A DNA stretch of 64,000 nucleotides, taken from assembly GCF_013618625.1 (NCBI RefSeq), contig NZ_JABRWO010000001.1:744001-808000 (forward strand). Reading direction: 5' to 3'. Below the pieces are notes generated by a model. It was given only the letters and a program-made list of their open reading frames with translations. It was not told where the DNA came from and searched no databases. Numbering within the stretch: position 1 is the stretch's first letter; every line of letters starts with the position of its first letter. Of the stretch, positions 17,351 to 27,060 are shown piece after piece. The position numbers were made by a program, and so were the translations under genes. Source of the stretch: Bremerella alba. GTDB lineage: Bacteria > Planctomycetota > Planctomycetia > Pirellulales > Pirellulaceae.

Positions 17351-17520
17351 GAGATTTTCCGCGCTGGGTAGAGGAATGAGGTGGGTGGTGGAACTCAGGA
17401 TCAGTATCCTTGATGACGTTTACTGGGTCAAATTACGGCGGAGTGGGCCCCCGCAGTTAAACCGCATTGGTATTTTTGCACGGCTCGTCATTTTCGCTAA
17501 GCATTCGAACGTCCTTTCGC

Positions 17521-18870
17521 CTATTGGTTTGCCGGCTGCCAAGGCACATTGCCTGCCGCTTGAATCTGCAGTCGCATGGCCCCTTGTAGCTGGAGGAACT
17601 TCTTACGGTTGGTCTTGGCCAGGTCGTTTTGTTCCTGCGGGTCTTCGTTCAGGTTGTATAGCTGCAATGGCGAGTAAGGGTCGTTCTGCATTAGTTTCCA
17701 GCCGTCGCGGATGATGGCCTGGTACGATTTGCCGCCGTAGCGTGGGCCTCCTTCGCGGCGGACAAAATACAGGTCACGCGTGTGCGGCGGCATCGGTTTG
17801 CCCTCGAAAAGCGGGACCAGGCTCATCGCGTTCAGATCATCCGCCGGTGTGCCGCCGGCCAGCTGGACGAACGTGGGGAAGACATCAAAGTTCATCCCTT
17901 GGTAGTCGCTAATGCTGCCTGGCGGAATATGTCCGGGCCAGCGAACGAAGAACGGGACCTTCAAGCCGCCGTCGTAGTGGCTTTGCTTGCCGTCGCGCCA
18001 AGGGTCGTTGTTCTGGGCATGTGGCAAACTGCCGCCGTTATCGCTGCCGAAGTAGACGACGGTGTTCTCGGCGAGCCCCAACGTTTCCAGCGAATCCAAA
18101 ACCTTGCCGACGGCGTCGTCCAGATGCTGCACGAAGGCGACGTTCATGGCTCGCTTGTCCGAAAGCTCTGGCTGCGACTTCTTCACCGCGTCGAGGTATG
18201 CCTGGGGTGGTTCGATCGGGAAGTGAGGAGCGTTGTAGGCTAGGTAAAGGAAGAACGGTTCGTCCTTCACTTGCGAGCGGCCTTGCAGGTAATCCGTCGC
18301 GAACTGAGTGAACAAGTCGGTCGCGTGCCCCTGGGGGTCGATCTCTTTCTGGTTCAGCCGCATGTAGTTGAACCCCTCGCGGCGATGCGTGATGTAGCTA
18401 TCCATCATGTCGCCCAGGAACCCGTGGAAATGATCGAAGCCGCGCTCGTTGGGTGTATTAGGAGACTCAAGTCCAAGGTGCCACTTGCCGATGCACGCGG
18501 TCGCATAGCCTTGCTGCTTGAGCGCGTCGGCCAGCGTCGGCACGCCTGGTTTCAGAAAGCCCCACGAGTTGGCGGGATAGGTCCGAATCACCCCCGGCAC
18601 ACCAACCAGGTCCGGATACTTACCAGTCAGCAGCGCTGCCCGCGAAGGAGAGCAAACGGTGCAATTAGCCCGCATCTGCGTGAAGGTCATTCCGTCGGCG
18701 GCCAGCTGGTCGATGTTGGGCGTGGCCACGTCCGAGTCGTGATAGGTTGAAACGTCGCCATAGCCGAGGTCATCGGTATAGATGATCAAAAAGTTCGGCC
18801 GCTTGGTTTCGGCGGCGAAGAGGGACGCAGTCAGAAGGAACAGTGTAAGCAGCGAGAGGGATGTCTTCAT
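17521..18870 (-). CDS. exported arylsulfatase-family sulfatase
   Basis: A 449-residue protein with the signal peptide MKTSLSLLTLFLLTASLFA. RPNFLIIYTDDLGYGD carries the calcium-binding Asp pair. The motif is CSPSR (NCTVCSPSRAALLTGKYP), so it is a Cys-type sulfatase that needs a formylglycine-generating enzyme. GKWHLG and VVYFGSDNGG are the other standard blocks. It lies 170 bases upstream of the previous sulfatase on the same strand. A sulfated polysaccharide or sulfate ester outside the cytoplasm is the likely substrate. Confidence 0.92.
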   Translation of the reverse strand: MKTSLSLLTLFLLTASLFAAETKRPNFLIIYTDDLGYGDVSTYHDSDVATPNIDQLAADGMTFTQMRANCTVCSPSRAALLTGKYPDLVGVPGVIRTYPANSWGFLKPGVPTLADALKQQGYATACIGKWHLGLESPNTPNERGFDHFHGFLGDMMDSYITHRREGFNYMRLNQKEIDPQGHATDLFTQFATDYLQGRSQVKDEPFFLYLAYNAPHFPIEPPQAYLDAVKKSQPELSDKRAMNVAFVQHLDDAVGKVLDSLETLGLAENTVVYFGSDNGGSLPHAQNNDPWRDGKQSHYDGGLKVPFFVRWPGHIPPGSISDYQGMNFDVFPTFVQLAGGTPADDLNAMSLVPLFEGKPMPPHTRDLYFVRREGGPRYGGKSYQAIIRDGWKLMQNDPYSPLQLYNLNEDPQEQNDLAKTNRKKFLQLQGAMRLQIQAAGNVPWQPANQ

Positions 18871-19038
18871 GGTGGGACACTTGGACTGTGGTAGATGGGA
18901 ATGACAAGCGATTGCTTCTCAGGATAACAACCCAGTGGTGGCAATGCGAGTTATCCGAACGTGGCGCTATGATTTGGCGCGCGTTGTGCACCTAGGACAC
19001 TCGCTTTGCCGATTTGTCCCCGCAGCCAGGAGTTTTTC

Positions 19039-21312
19039 ATGATTTCACGTCTTAACGTCGTGATGGTAGCCGTGTGCCTTGGTGGTTGGATGACCAGCTT
19101 TGTCGCCGCTCAGTCAGCTAACCAATCGCAATCTGGAACTCAGCAGATTCCGCAAGACTTTTCCGCTGTTGATACCAGCCATTTGATGCAATCGCCAGAC
19201 CCGGTTCCCTTGGAGAAAGAACGCATTTTTCCAAATTTGAAATTTCAGCGGCCCGTCGAGGTGACTTCTCCGGAAGACGGCACGAACCGGCTGTTTGTCG
19301 TGGAACAAGAGGGAACGATCCGCGTTTTCGAGTACCGTGACGATGTCGAAAACGCAGAACTTTTCCTCGATCTTCACGATGTCACCTTGCGTAAGGGAAA
19401 CGAAGAGGGGCTGCTGGGTTTGGCATTTCACCCAAAGTTCCAAGAGAACGGGCAGTTCTTTGTTTACTATTCCACCCAACCACGAACGAGTGTGGTCTCG
19501 CGGTTCACGGTTTCAAAAGACAACCCAAACCAAGCAGATCGACAGTCGGAAGAGATTGTCTTCAAGCTAGATCAGCCATTTAGCAATCACAACGGGGGCA
19601 GCATTCGTTTTGGTCCTGATGGCTATTTGTATGTCGGCCTCGGCGATGGCGGCGACGCGCACGATCCCTTTGCAAATGGGCAAAACCTGGAAACACTACT
19701 CGGATCGATTCTACGCATCGATGTCGATCGCAAAGATAAAGGACGCGGTTACGCAATTCCCCAAGACAACCCTTTTGTCGAACGTGAGGATGCTCGCGGC
19801 GAGATCTGGGCGTACGGCTTACGCAACCCCTGGCGGATTTCGTTCGATCGCGAAAACGGCGACTTATGGACAGGAGACGTCGGACAGAACCGTTTCGAGG
19901 AAGTTAATCGGATCGTCAAGGGTGGCAACTACGGTTGGAACAAGCGAGAAGGAATGCACAGCTTTGAACCGCAGTCGCCTGCCAAAGAAACGGAACTGAT
20001 CGATCCGCTTGCCGAGTACTTTCGGAATGAAGGAATCTCGGTAACCGGCGGTGTCGTTTACCGTGGACCAACTTTAAAAGAGTACGACGGTGCCTATTTT
20101 TATGCCGACTACGTTTCTGGCAATGTTTGGGACTTGCGTGCCGATGGAAATACAACCACCAGCAACCGCCGAGTCGCGGAAACAGGCCTGCAGATTTCCG
20201 CGTTCGGAGAAGATCAAAATGGAGAGATGCTGCTGTGCTCTTTCGATGGCCATTTGTATCGTCTGACAAAGCGGGACATCGATTTCAAGGCGGCCAAAAA
20301 GAACTTTCCACAAAAGCTGTCAGAGACCGGCTTGTTTGACTCGGTCGCGAAGAACATTCCTGCCCAAGGAGTTATTCCTTACGAACTGAACATGCCGTTC
20401 TGGTCGGACTACACCGTGAAAGACCGTTACGTTGCCTTGCCGAAAGACAAATCGGTTGTCTATCACGAGCGCGACCAATGGGAGTTTCCGGTGGGAACGG
20501 TTTTCGTAAAAACGTTCTGGATGCATCAAGATCGAGCTCAGCTCGAAGACCCGCGTCGGTTGGAAACACGATTACTTGTGCACTCACCCGACGGCTGGCA
20601 GGGTTATACCTACGTCTACCACGATGACCAAAGCGAGGCCACACTGCTGGAAGGATCGGCTTTGAAGCCCCTGCCTATCAAGACGGCAGAAGGAAGCTTC
20701 GAGCAGCGTTACTACTTCCCTTCGCGGAGCGACTGCATGGCGTGTCATACAAAGGAAGCTGGCTTCGTATTGGGGCTCAACTCGCGGCAGATGAACCACC
20801 CGCTCGACTACCACGGCCAGCGTGAAAATCAATTGGCGATGCTTAACCGACTGAATGTTTTCACACAACCACTATCGAACAATGCAGAAGAAATCGAGCG
20901 ATTCCCCGAGTGGCAGTTCGGCAATCTAGACCGCAGCAATGATCCGCAACATGTCGAAAGTGCACTCGAAACACCCCAAGGAGAAACGACGGCGTTGGCT
21001 CGTGCCTGGCTCGATGTCAACTGCGCCGTGTGCCATCGCCCTGATGGGATCGCACCTGGCAAGCGTCACCTGCAATTCCACGCCGATCTGGCCAAAATGA
21101 ACCTGCTAAACCAGCAGCCGCTGCAAGGCCAGATGACCCCGCCGGGCGGAACCGTTGTTAAACCGGGTCAGCCTTACTTGAGCGAACTGCTGATTCGTGC
21201 TGCTCACCGAGGAGTCCGCCAGATGCCACCGCTGGCAAGCAATGTGGCCGACCCACGGGGAATCGAAGTCTTGCGGAAATGGATCGAACAGATGGAGCAG
21301 CCAACGGAGTAA
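19039..21312 (+). CDS. PQQ-type sugar dehydrogenase propeller fused to HNE_0200-type CxxCH domain
   Basis: The start was set at 19039, where MISRLNVVMVAVCLGGWMTS begins a signal peptide; 758 residues. The first 400 residues form a glucose/sorbosone dehydrogenase-like beta-propeller, with GLLGLAFHPKF, GPDGYLYVGLGDGGD and EIWAYGLRNPWRISFD. The C-terminal part resembles the HNE_0200 family (IPYELNMPFWSDYTVKDRYVALP). It has two CxxCH motifs, CMACH at 566-570 and CAVCH at 662-666, which could bind haem. It probably oxidises a sugar in the periplasm and passes electrons through haem. It is divergent from the sulfatase at 17521-18870. Confidence 0.85.
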   Translation: MISRLNVVMVAVCLGGWMTSFVAAQSANQSQSGTQQIPQDFSAVDTSHLMQSPDPVPLEKERIFPNLKFQRPVEVTSPEDGTNRLFVVEQEGTIRVFEYRDDVENAELFLDLHDVTLRKGNEEGLLGLAFHPKFQENGQFFVYYSTQPRTSVVSRFTVSKDNPNQADRQSEEIVFKLDQPFSNHNGGSIRFGPDGYLYVGLGDGGDAHDPFANGQNLETLLGSILRIDVDRKDKGRGYAIPQDNPFVEREDARGEIWAYGLRNPWRISFDRENGDLWTGDVGQNRFEEVNRIVKGGNYGWNKREGMHSFEPQSPAKETELIDPLAEYFRNEGISVTGGVVYRGPTLKEYDGAYFYADYVSGNVWDLRADGNTTTSNRRVAETGLQISAFGEDQNGEMLLCSFDGHLYRLTKRDIDFKAAKKNFPQKLSETGLFDSVAKNIPAQGVIPYELNMPFWSDYTVKDRYVALPKDKSVVYHERDQWEFPVGTVFVKTFWMHQDRAQLEDPRRLETRLLVHSPDGWQGYTYVYHDDQSEATLLEGSALKPLPIKTAEGSFEQRYYFPSRSDCMACHTKEAGFVLGLNSRQMNHPLDYHGQRENQLAMLNRLNVFTQPLSNNAEEIERFPEWQFGNLDRSNDPQHVESALETPQGETTALARAWLDVNCAVCHRPDGIAPGKRHLQFHADLAKMNLLNQQPLQGQMTPPGGTVVKPGQPYLSELLIRAAHRGVRQMPPLASNVADPRGIEVLRKWIEQMEQPTE

Positions 21313-21343
21313 GCAGCATCGAGACCGACGTGCCACCGACGGG

Positions 21344-22687
21344 TTACTTCGCGAACTCTTCCTCGTGCAGTTTCGTCAGCCGCTTGACTACGTCGGGATG
21401 CTGACCGGCGAGGTTGGTCTTTTCGCCTGGGTCTTCGGTAATGTTGGCCAGGAAGAGTTTGAATGAGGCATTTTGTGCATCTTCGTGGGTATCGCGGGTA
21501 TTGGCGATCAGCTTCCAATCGCCCGCCCGGACTGCCCAGGCGGCCTTGGGGCCATTGCCAACTTGCCAGTGCAGCGGATGGTTGAAGTGGGGTGATTGGG
21601 CCTGAGGATCTTGGAGCATCCGTACCATCGAGCGGCCATCGAGATGGGTCTCCGGCAGCTTGACGCCGGTTAGCTCGGCCAGAGTTGGCATCCAGTCGCA
21701 GGCATGCACCATTTGATCGCGGACTTCCCCCTTAGGCAACTGACCAGGCCAGCTGATGATACCTGGCAGGCGAATGCCCCCTTCAAACATGCTGAACTTA
21801 GCACCCCGGTATGGCCCGCTTCTGCCGCCGCCGAAGTGAGCGCGTTCTTCGGTCGAGTACCCGTTGTCGGACTGGTAGATGATGATCGTCTTCTTCCGCA
21901 GGTCGAGCTTATCGAGTTTGGCCAATACCTGACCGACGCGTTCGTCCTGCGAGGCGATAAATGCCGCGTACAGATTCCGCGGGTACTCTACCTCTTTGAA
22001 ATGCTCCAACCACTTCGCTTCGCCTTGATAAGGGTAGTGCGGGGTGTTCATTGCGTAGTAGATGAAGAACGGCTTGTCTTGGTTCTTTTCGATGAACGTA
22101 CATGCCTCGTCGGCCATTAGCTGCGGGAAGTAGGTACCGTCGTGATAAACCTCTTCCCCGTTGCGCCACAGGTCGTGACGGTTGGGTCCGTTCCAGTAGA
22201 AGAAGTGCGAGTAGTTGTCGATGCAGCCACCCATGTGCCCGATCGAGGTATCGAAGCCTTGGGCCAGCGGCATCGTCTCGGGCGTATAGCCGATATGCCA
22301 TTTGCCGATGTGGGCGGTCGTGTAGCCGGCAGCTTTAAACATCTCGGCGAGGGTGATCTCTTCATTAGGAAGCGCACCGCCGCCTCCCTTTTTCGACGAG
22401 CAGTTGTTGGGCACCCCAGCTCGCAACGGCCAACGCCCCGTAAGGGCCCCGGCCCGCGATGGCGAACAAACGGGCGCCGCCGAGTAAAACTGAGTCAAGC
22501 GAACCCCATGCACGGCCAGCGAGTCCATATGAGGCGTGTGCAGGTCCTTCGATCCGTAACACCCGGCGTCGACCGAACCTTGGTCGTCGGCAAGAATGTA
22601 GAGGACGTTCGGCTTCTCGTTCGCAAACGCGGAAGAACAATTCGCCAGCAGCAGACAAGCCGTGAACAGCGAGTAGACTCGATTCAT
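21344..22687 (-). CDS. exported arylsulfatase-family sulfatase
   Basis: A 447-residue protein with a signal peptide (MNRVYSLFTACLLLANCSSAFA). The catalytic motif is CSPSR (AAPVCSPSRAGALTGRWPLR). Other blocks are KPNVLYILADDQGSVD, GKWHIG and TIIIYQSDNGYS. It converges on the sugar dehydrogenase gene with 31 bases between the stops. The signal ends near a cysteine (ANCSSAFA), but the main signal-peptidase site looks like SAFA-NEK rather than a lipobox. Substrate unknown. Confidence 0.92.
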   Translation of the reverse strand: MNRVYSLFTACLLLANCSSAFANEKPNVLYILADDQGSVDAGCYGSKDLHTPHMDSLAVHGVRLTQFYSAAPVCSPSRAGALTGRWPLRAGVPNNCSSKKGGGGALPNEEITLAEMFKAAGYTTAHIGKWHIGYTPETMPLAQGFDTSIGHMGGCIDNYSHFFYWNGPNRHDLWRNGEEVYHDGTYFPQLMADEACTFIEKNQDKPFFIYYAMNTPHYPYQGEAKWLEHFKEVEYPRNLYAAFIASQDERVGQVLAKLDKLDLRKKTIIIYQSDNGYSTEERAHFGGGRSGPYRGAKFSMFEGGIRLPGIISWPGQLPKGEVRDQMVHACDWMPTLAELTGVKLPETHLDGRSMVRMLQDPQAQSPHFNHPLHWQVGNGPKAAWAVRAGDWKLIANTRDTHEDAQNASFKLFLANITEDPGEKTNLAGQHPDVVKRLTKLHEEEFAK

Positions 22688-22841
22688 GGAACGTGGAACC
22701 TAGGGGGAAACGGAAGGACGTTGGTAGCCTTTTAGTATCCTCGACGGGAAAAGGCCGGTCAAATCGCATTCCTTGTTTCGCCAATTCAACGAAGATTAGA
22801 ATAGGGGCAACTCAACAGCCACCGCACGAGGACCCACGGCT

Positions 22842-23177
22842 ATGTTCGACCCGGAAGCCAAAGCTGTCACCGCCCAGTCCTTGGAGCAGATCGAAGCAGA
22901 GGGTTCAGACCTGTCTCAGCCGATCGAGATCGACTTCTTCGTCGCCGTGCCGAGCCAGGAAGCAGGCGAACAGGTTGCCGACGAGGCTCGCAAGATTGGG
23001 TTTGAAACCAATGTCGAACAAGACGAAGAATCAGGCGAGTGGACTTGCTACTGCACCAAGACCATTTTAGCGACCGTCGACACCGTGTTTGATATCGAAG
23101 AAAGCCTGGACGATCTGGCCGATCCGTTCGGAGGCTATAGCGATGGCTTCGGCACGTTTGGAAATCAGGAAGGCTGA
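22842..23177 (+). CDS. RraB-like (ribonuclease E inhibitor family) protein
   Basis: A 111-residue protein. The pattern 'IEIDFFVAVPSQEAGEQVADEARKIGF', an acidic middle with WTCYCTKTI, a helix VFDIEESLDDLA and the tail FGGYSDGFGTF match the RraB fold, whose end is usually GG.YDGW. RraB in gammaproteobacteria binds RNase E and slows RNA decay. Whether this copy does so is unknown. It lies alone between leftward genes, with convergent spacing of 19 bases to the next gene. Confidence 0.7.
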   Translation: MFDPEAKAVTAQSLEQIEAEGSDLSQPIEIDFFVAVPSQEAGEQVADEARKIGFETNVEQDEESGEWTCYCTKTILATVDTVFDIEESLDDLADPFGGYSDGFGTFGNQEG

Positions 23178-23196
23178 TTAGGCGACGCGGCGAGTT

Positions 23197-24201
23197 CTAT
23201 GGATTCCGCTGCTTCTGAATCATCTTCTGAACCGTCTCGGGAAAGAGATTCAAGATGTCGTCCACATCGCGCGGCAAGCGTCGCTGGTAGTCGAGCGTTT
23301 CGGCCTTGTAGGTGTACCGAGCGCCTTGTTTTACCGGCACTTGCAGCTGCTGCCGTTTGACAGGCGTCTCGAAGTCGGCCTGATCGAAGTGATACATCGT
23401 CACGTGGCAGACATCGTCGGGCAGCAAACCAAAATTGAGAATCAGCCTGGGCATCGGAAAGCGGCACTTCTCGTTGGGCTGCTGCAAATACAAAAACAAC
23501 GTGCAGCCGACTACCTGATTATTCTTTTTATCGACCGAGGCGATGGCCAGGACCGCGTCTTGCTTGGGATCGACCAGCAGCCAGTTTTCGTACCGCTGGA
23601 ACTCGACCACATGAAACGTTTGCCCCGCTGCTTGCCGCAGCACATAAGGACGTTCGAGCGAACGCTTGTTGCGTGCTAGGACTTCATCGGGGACAAAGTT
23701 GCCTGGTCGCTGTGGCTGAGGTGCACTATGAATGATCGTCTGAGAGTCGCCACTTTGGTGGAGGGAAACCTCTGAGACCGGCGAGCGGGCATAGATGTGC
23801 TCGGTTGTGTCGTATGAGGTGCGATCGACGAACGTTTCCTGAGTGTAATCGTAAATGGTGGTCGTCCATGCGGGCCCTTGGATCAACTCGATCTTCACAC
23901 CTGGCGGTGAGGGCGGAATCTCGTGCTTGACGACCGAAAAGCCCAGTTGATCGAGGAAGTTCCACTTTAGGATTGCCTGGCGGTCGTAAGCAAAGGCCTC
24001 TAATTGATCGCGCATCTGCACGACATCGGCCACCGTTTGCAGCTGGACTCCGTCGAGATCGGCGATGATGGCCCGTTGAAGTTCAAGATGCCCTTGCCTG
24101 GGGACCGTCAAACGGTCGCGCAGTTTAGGCTCTTCAGCTAACACAAGCTCGGTGGAAGCGAGCGCGAGCAGAACCAGCAACAATAATCTTCGACCGAACA
24201 T
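23197..24201 (-). CDS. exported protein of unknown function
   Basis: A 334-residue protein with a clear signal peptide (MFGRRLLLLVLLALASTELVLA). No family was recognised. The middle has an arginine-rich stretch (DEVLARNKRSLERPYVLRQ) followed by a beta-rich part (YENWLLVDPKQDAVLAIASVD). The C-terminal 80 residues include LQVPVKQGARYTYKAETLDY. It lies between the sulfatase upstream at 24297 (95-base gap) and the RraB-like gene. The context suggests a secreted accessory protein, but no role can be assigned. Confidence 0.7.
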   Translation of the reverse strand: MFGRRLLLLVLLALASTELVLAEEPKLRDRLTVPRQGHLELQRAIIADLDGVQLQTVADVVQMRDQLEAFAYDRQAILKWNFLDQLGFSVVKHEIPPSPPGVKIELIQGPAWTTTIYDYTQETFVDRTSYDTTEHIYARSPVSEVSLHQSGDSQTIIHSAPQPQRPGNFVPDEVLARNKRSLERPYVLRQAAGQTFHVVEFQRYENWLLVDPKQDAVLAIASVDKKNNQVVGCTLFLYLQQPNEKCRFPMPRLILNFGLLPDDVCHVTMYHFDQADFETPVKRQQLQVPVKQGARYTYKAETLDYQRRLPRDVDDILNLFPETVQKMIQKQRNP

Positions 24202-24296
24202 AGGCCGTTCTCCGGGTGACAGTCAGGACATTCAATAGCGTAATTCAAATCGCTGCTTGAATCACGCCCATCCCCCCGGAAGCGAATAGAGAGAAC

Positions 24297-25724
24297 TCAG
24301 AGCTTGTAGATCGGGTGCTCGCCATGCTCTTTGCGCATGATGGCCTTCATCTTTTTGACCAACTCGGGGTGCTGCGAGGCAACGTCTTGCTGTTCACCAA
24401 TATCCGCATAAAGGTTGTACAGTTCCAACTTGCCATCCCAGCCACCCTTGCGGTAGGCCTTCCATTTGCCCATGCGGACCGACTGCTGTTTGGCCCCTTC
24501 ATAAAACTCGAAGTAGATGTACTCTCGTGACGACTGCTTGGCTGACTCTCCGGCTAAGGTCGGCAGAATTGAGATCCCATCCATTTCCTTAGTTATCGGC
24601 TGGCCACCGGCATTGGCCAGGGTAGGCATCAGGTCGATTTGCGTTGTGATCACGTCCGACGTGCTGCCGGCCTCGATCGTGCCGGGCCACGCGGCAAACA
24701 TAGGTGCACGGATGCCCCCTTCGTACAACGACCGCTTCATCATGCGAAACGGGCCGTTGCCATCGAACGTATCGGTTCGCTTGTAGTAGCTGTCTTCATC
24801 GCCGTTGTCTGAGGTCCAAATGACGATTGTGTTCTCGGTCAAACCCAGTTCTTCAAGTGCCTGTCGAATGCGTCCGACGTTTCGATCGTGTCGCGTTAGC
24901 AGCGCGCAGTAGACCTGCTCGTGAGGCGTGAGGCCTTCGACATGGTCGTAACCTTCGAGAGAAGGAACACGCATGCCGCCAGGAGGGCCTCCGTGCGGAA
25001 CCGTTGAAGCGAGGTAGGCGAAGAACGGCTTATCCTGGTTCGTCTTGATGAATTCGATGAGCTTATCGGTGTAGAGATCTTCGATGAAGGTCCCCTGCCC
25101 TTCGCCGACCACACCATTGCCGTTGTCTCGGAGCGAGGTCCCTTTCAGAACTTCCGGCGTGTTGGCCGACAGGTCGATCTGCTTGCCGTTTTCCCAAATC
25201 TTGGCGGCGTAATAGTCGCGACAATCGATGTGCCCCAGAAAGCCAAGCCAGTAGTCCCAGCCACACTCGGTGATCTCTTCAGGCGTGCTCGTTCCACCAG
25301 CGCTCAACTTGCCAAAGCCGGCCGTCGTATAACCGGCGTCACGAGCGACCTGACCAAGCTGAGGATACTTGGGGGGCCACAAATCGGCCGGCATCTTCAT
25401 GCGGTTGGCTCGCCAAATCGCATTGCCGGGGTGCTTGCCGGTCAGCAGAGAACAACGCGATGGCCCACACACGGCGTTGCCACAATAGGCATTGGTGAAG
25501 GTCATGCCGTCGGCGGCCAGCTGGTCGAGATGGGGAGTCTTGATGATTCGCTCGCTGGCAGGGTCCATCTTCAATGCCGGAACCTTGCCGATGCCCCAGT
25601 CGTCGGTATTGATGTAAATGATGTTCGGCGGCTGAGAAGGCGCTTCTGCCTGCACGAAAGCTGGTTGAGCCAACACAAAGACACACGTAACAAGCAGCAG
25701 CAATACTTTAATCAGCGAACTCAT
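24297..25724 (-). CDS. exported sulfatase (CGPSR type)
   Basis: A 475-residue protein with a signal peptide (MSSLIKVLLLLVTCVFVLAQPAFVQA). The active-site motif is CGPSR (NAVCGPSRCSLLTGKHPGN), the variant with Gly at the second position that is common in choline-sulfatase/N-acetylgalactosamine-type members. Other blocks are PPNIIYINTDDWGIGK with the metal-binding Asp pair and TIVIWTSDNGDED. It is the fourth sulfatase of the region and probably shares substrates with them. A formylglycine-generating enzyme would be encoded elsewhere. Confidence 0.9.
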   Translation of the reverse strand: MSSLIKVLLLLVTCVFVLAQPAFVQAEAPSQPPNIIYINTDDWGIGKVPALKMDPASERIIKTPHLDQLAADGMTFTNAYCGNAVCGPSRCSLLTGKHPGNAIWRANRMKMPADLWPPKYPQLGQVARDAGYTTAGFGKLSAGGTSTPEEITECGWDYWLGFLGHIDCRDYYAAKIWENGKQIDLSANTPEVLKGTSLRDNGNGVVGEGQGTFIEDLYTDKLIEFIKTNQDKPFFAYLASTVPHGGPPGGMRVPSLEGYDHVEGLTPHEQVYCALLTRHDRNVGRIRQALEELGLTENTIVIWTSDNGDEDSYYKRTDTFDGNGPFRMMKRSLYEGGIRAPMFAAWPGTIEAGSTSDVITTQIDLMPTLANAGGQPITKEMDGISILPTLAGESAKQSSREYIYFEFYEGAKQQSVRMGKWKAYRKGGWDGKLELYNLYADIGEQQDVASQHPELVKKMKAIMRKEHGEHPIYKL

Positions 25725-25968
25725 AAGGAAACCCGGTCTGCGCGAAAGTATAGATATCGAACCGAACCTTATCTTAAACGGTTCGACCTAGCGCCAATAC
25801 GGTATTTCTGGGAAATCTGCGGGGATCAACCGTATTTCAGGCAAGAAGAATCCTCGACTTAGCGACCTGTTCGGCTCAACGACACTGGTCGAGCCGAACA
25901 TCGGATCTATCGACGTACGCGCCCCCAAAGCAATGGGACGACGTAAGCCGCAGTTTCAAGATTGCCGC

Positions 25969-26997
25969 TTAGACGCCGTCATAGCTTTCGACGGCCTTGG
26001 TGATTTCTGCAAGTTCGCCGTCGCTCAGTTCAATACTGCCGGACTTAGCGTTGTCGACTGCTTGTTGCGGCGTACGGGCACCACACAGCACGTGCGAACA
26101 TCCGCGTTGGGCCAAGGTCCAGGCCATGGTGAGCTGCGCAAGGGTGGCGTCGTGCTTTTCGGCGATCGACCGCATGGGCTCGAGCATCGCTTGCACCTTA
26201 CGCACGTTTTCAGCCTCGAAGCGAGGCTTGAAGTTGCGCTGGTCCCCTTCGTCGTACTTGCGCTCGGGAGTAACCTTGCCGGTCAGCAGGCCCTGGCTCA
26301 AAGGGCTGTAGGCCAGGAACGCGAGCTCCTGCTTGGCGCAGTAATCGAGATTGGTCTTTTCCAGATCGCGGTCGATCATCGAGTACTTTTCCTGATCGGT
26401 ATCCAACTGACCGAACTGGCGATACGCGTTCATTTCTTCCTGGGTCGCGTTGCAAACACCGATCGCGCGGATTTTGCCTTCCTTCTTAAGTTCCATCAGC
26501 GTTTCCATCCGCTCGGCGATTGGCGTGTCGTCCATTTGCCAGTGCGTTTGGTAAAGGTCGATCACGTCGGTTTGCAGAAGTTTCAGGCTCCGTTCGACTT
26601 CTTCGCGGATTCCATCCTTCCCGCTGTAGATATAAACGTCGAAGCTCTCTTCGGTCTTTTCACCGCTCCAGTCGACATTGTGCTTCGTGGTGCTGAACCG
26701 CTTGGTGGCCCGCTTCTTCTGGGCGTCGCTCAAGTCCCATCGCATGCTGCACTTGGTGGCGACGAGCACCTTTTCGCGGCGATCGGCGATTGCCTTACCG
26801 ACGATTTCTTCGCTGACGCCGAAGCCATACATCGGGGCGGTATCAATCAGATTGCCGCCCGCATCAAGGTAGGCGTGAATCGCCGCGATCGATTCTTTCT
26901 CGTCGGCTCCACCCCAAGTCCAGCCACCGATTGCCCAGGCTCCAAAAGCGACAACGGATGCGTCGATACCTGATTTTCCGAGAGGACGTGTCTTCAT
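25969..26997 (-). CDS. aldo/keto reductase
   Basis: A 342-residue protein starting MKTRPLGKSGIDASVVAFGAWAIGGW, typical of the family's N-terminus. The catalytic tetrad can be seen: Asp in NLIDTAPMYG, Tyr in the same block, Lys in VLVATKCSM and His in YQTHWQMD. The C-terminal part has GVCNATQEEMNAYRQ and AMAWTLAQ-like NADP-binding segments. It reduces aldehydes or ketones with NADPH. The next gene upstream on the same strand is a zinc-type alcohol dehydrogenase-like enzyme starting at 28056, 63 bases away. Confidence 0.93.
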   Translation of the reverse strand: MKTRPLGKSGIDASVVAFGAWAIGGWTWGGADEKESIAAIHAYLDAGGNLIDTAPMYGFGVSEEIVGKAIADRREKVLVATKCSMRWDLSDAQKKRATKRFSTTKHNVDWSGEKTEESFDVYIYSGKDGIREEVERSLKLLQTDVIDLYQTHWQMDDTPIAERMETLMELKKEGKIRAIGVCNATQEEMNAYRQFGQLDTDQEKYSMIDRDLEKTNLDYCAKQELAFLAYSPLSQGLLTGKVTPERKYDEGDQRNFKPRFEAENVRKVQAMLEPMRSIAEKHDATLAQLTMAWTLAQRGCSHVLCGARTPQQAVDNAKSGSIELSDGELAEITKAVESYDGV

Positions 26998-27060
26998 GAT
27001 GCTCTTTCTGTTTCGGGGATGGGTGGCTGGGTGGAACGTAAGCGTGAATGCCAGGAAGCA

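Noticed and set aside
25933-26973. 346-codon plus-strand frame over the aldo/keto reductase
   Set aside because: The minus strand shows the catalytic tetrad and family blocks; the plus frame has none.
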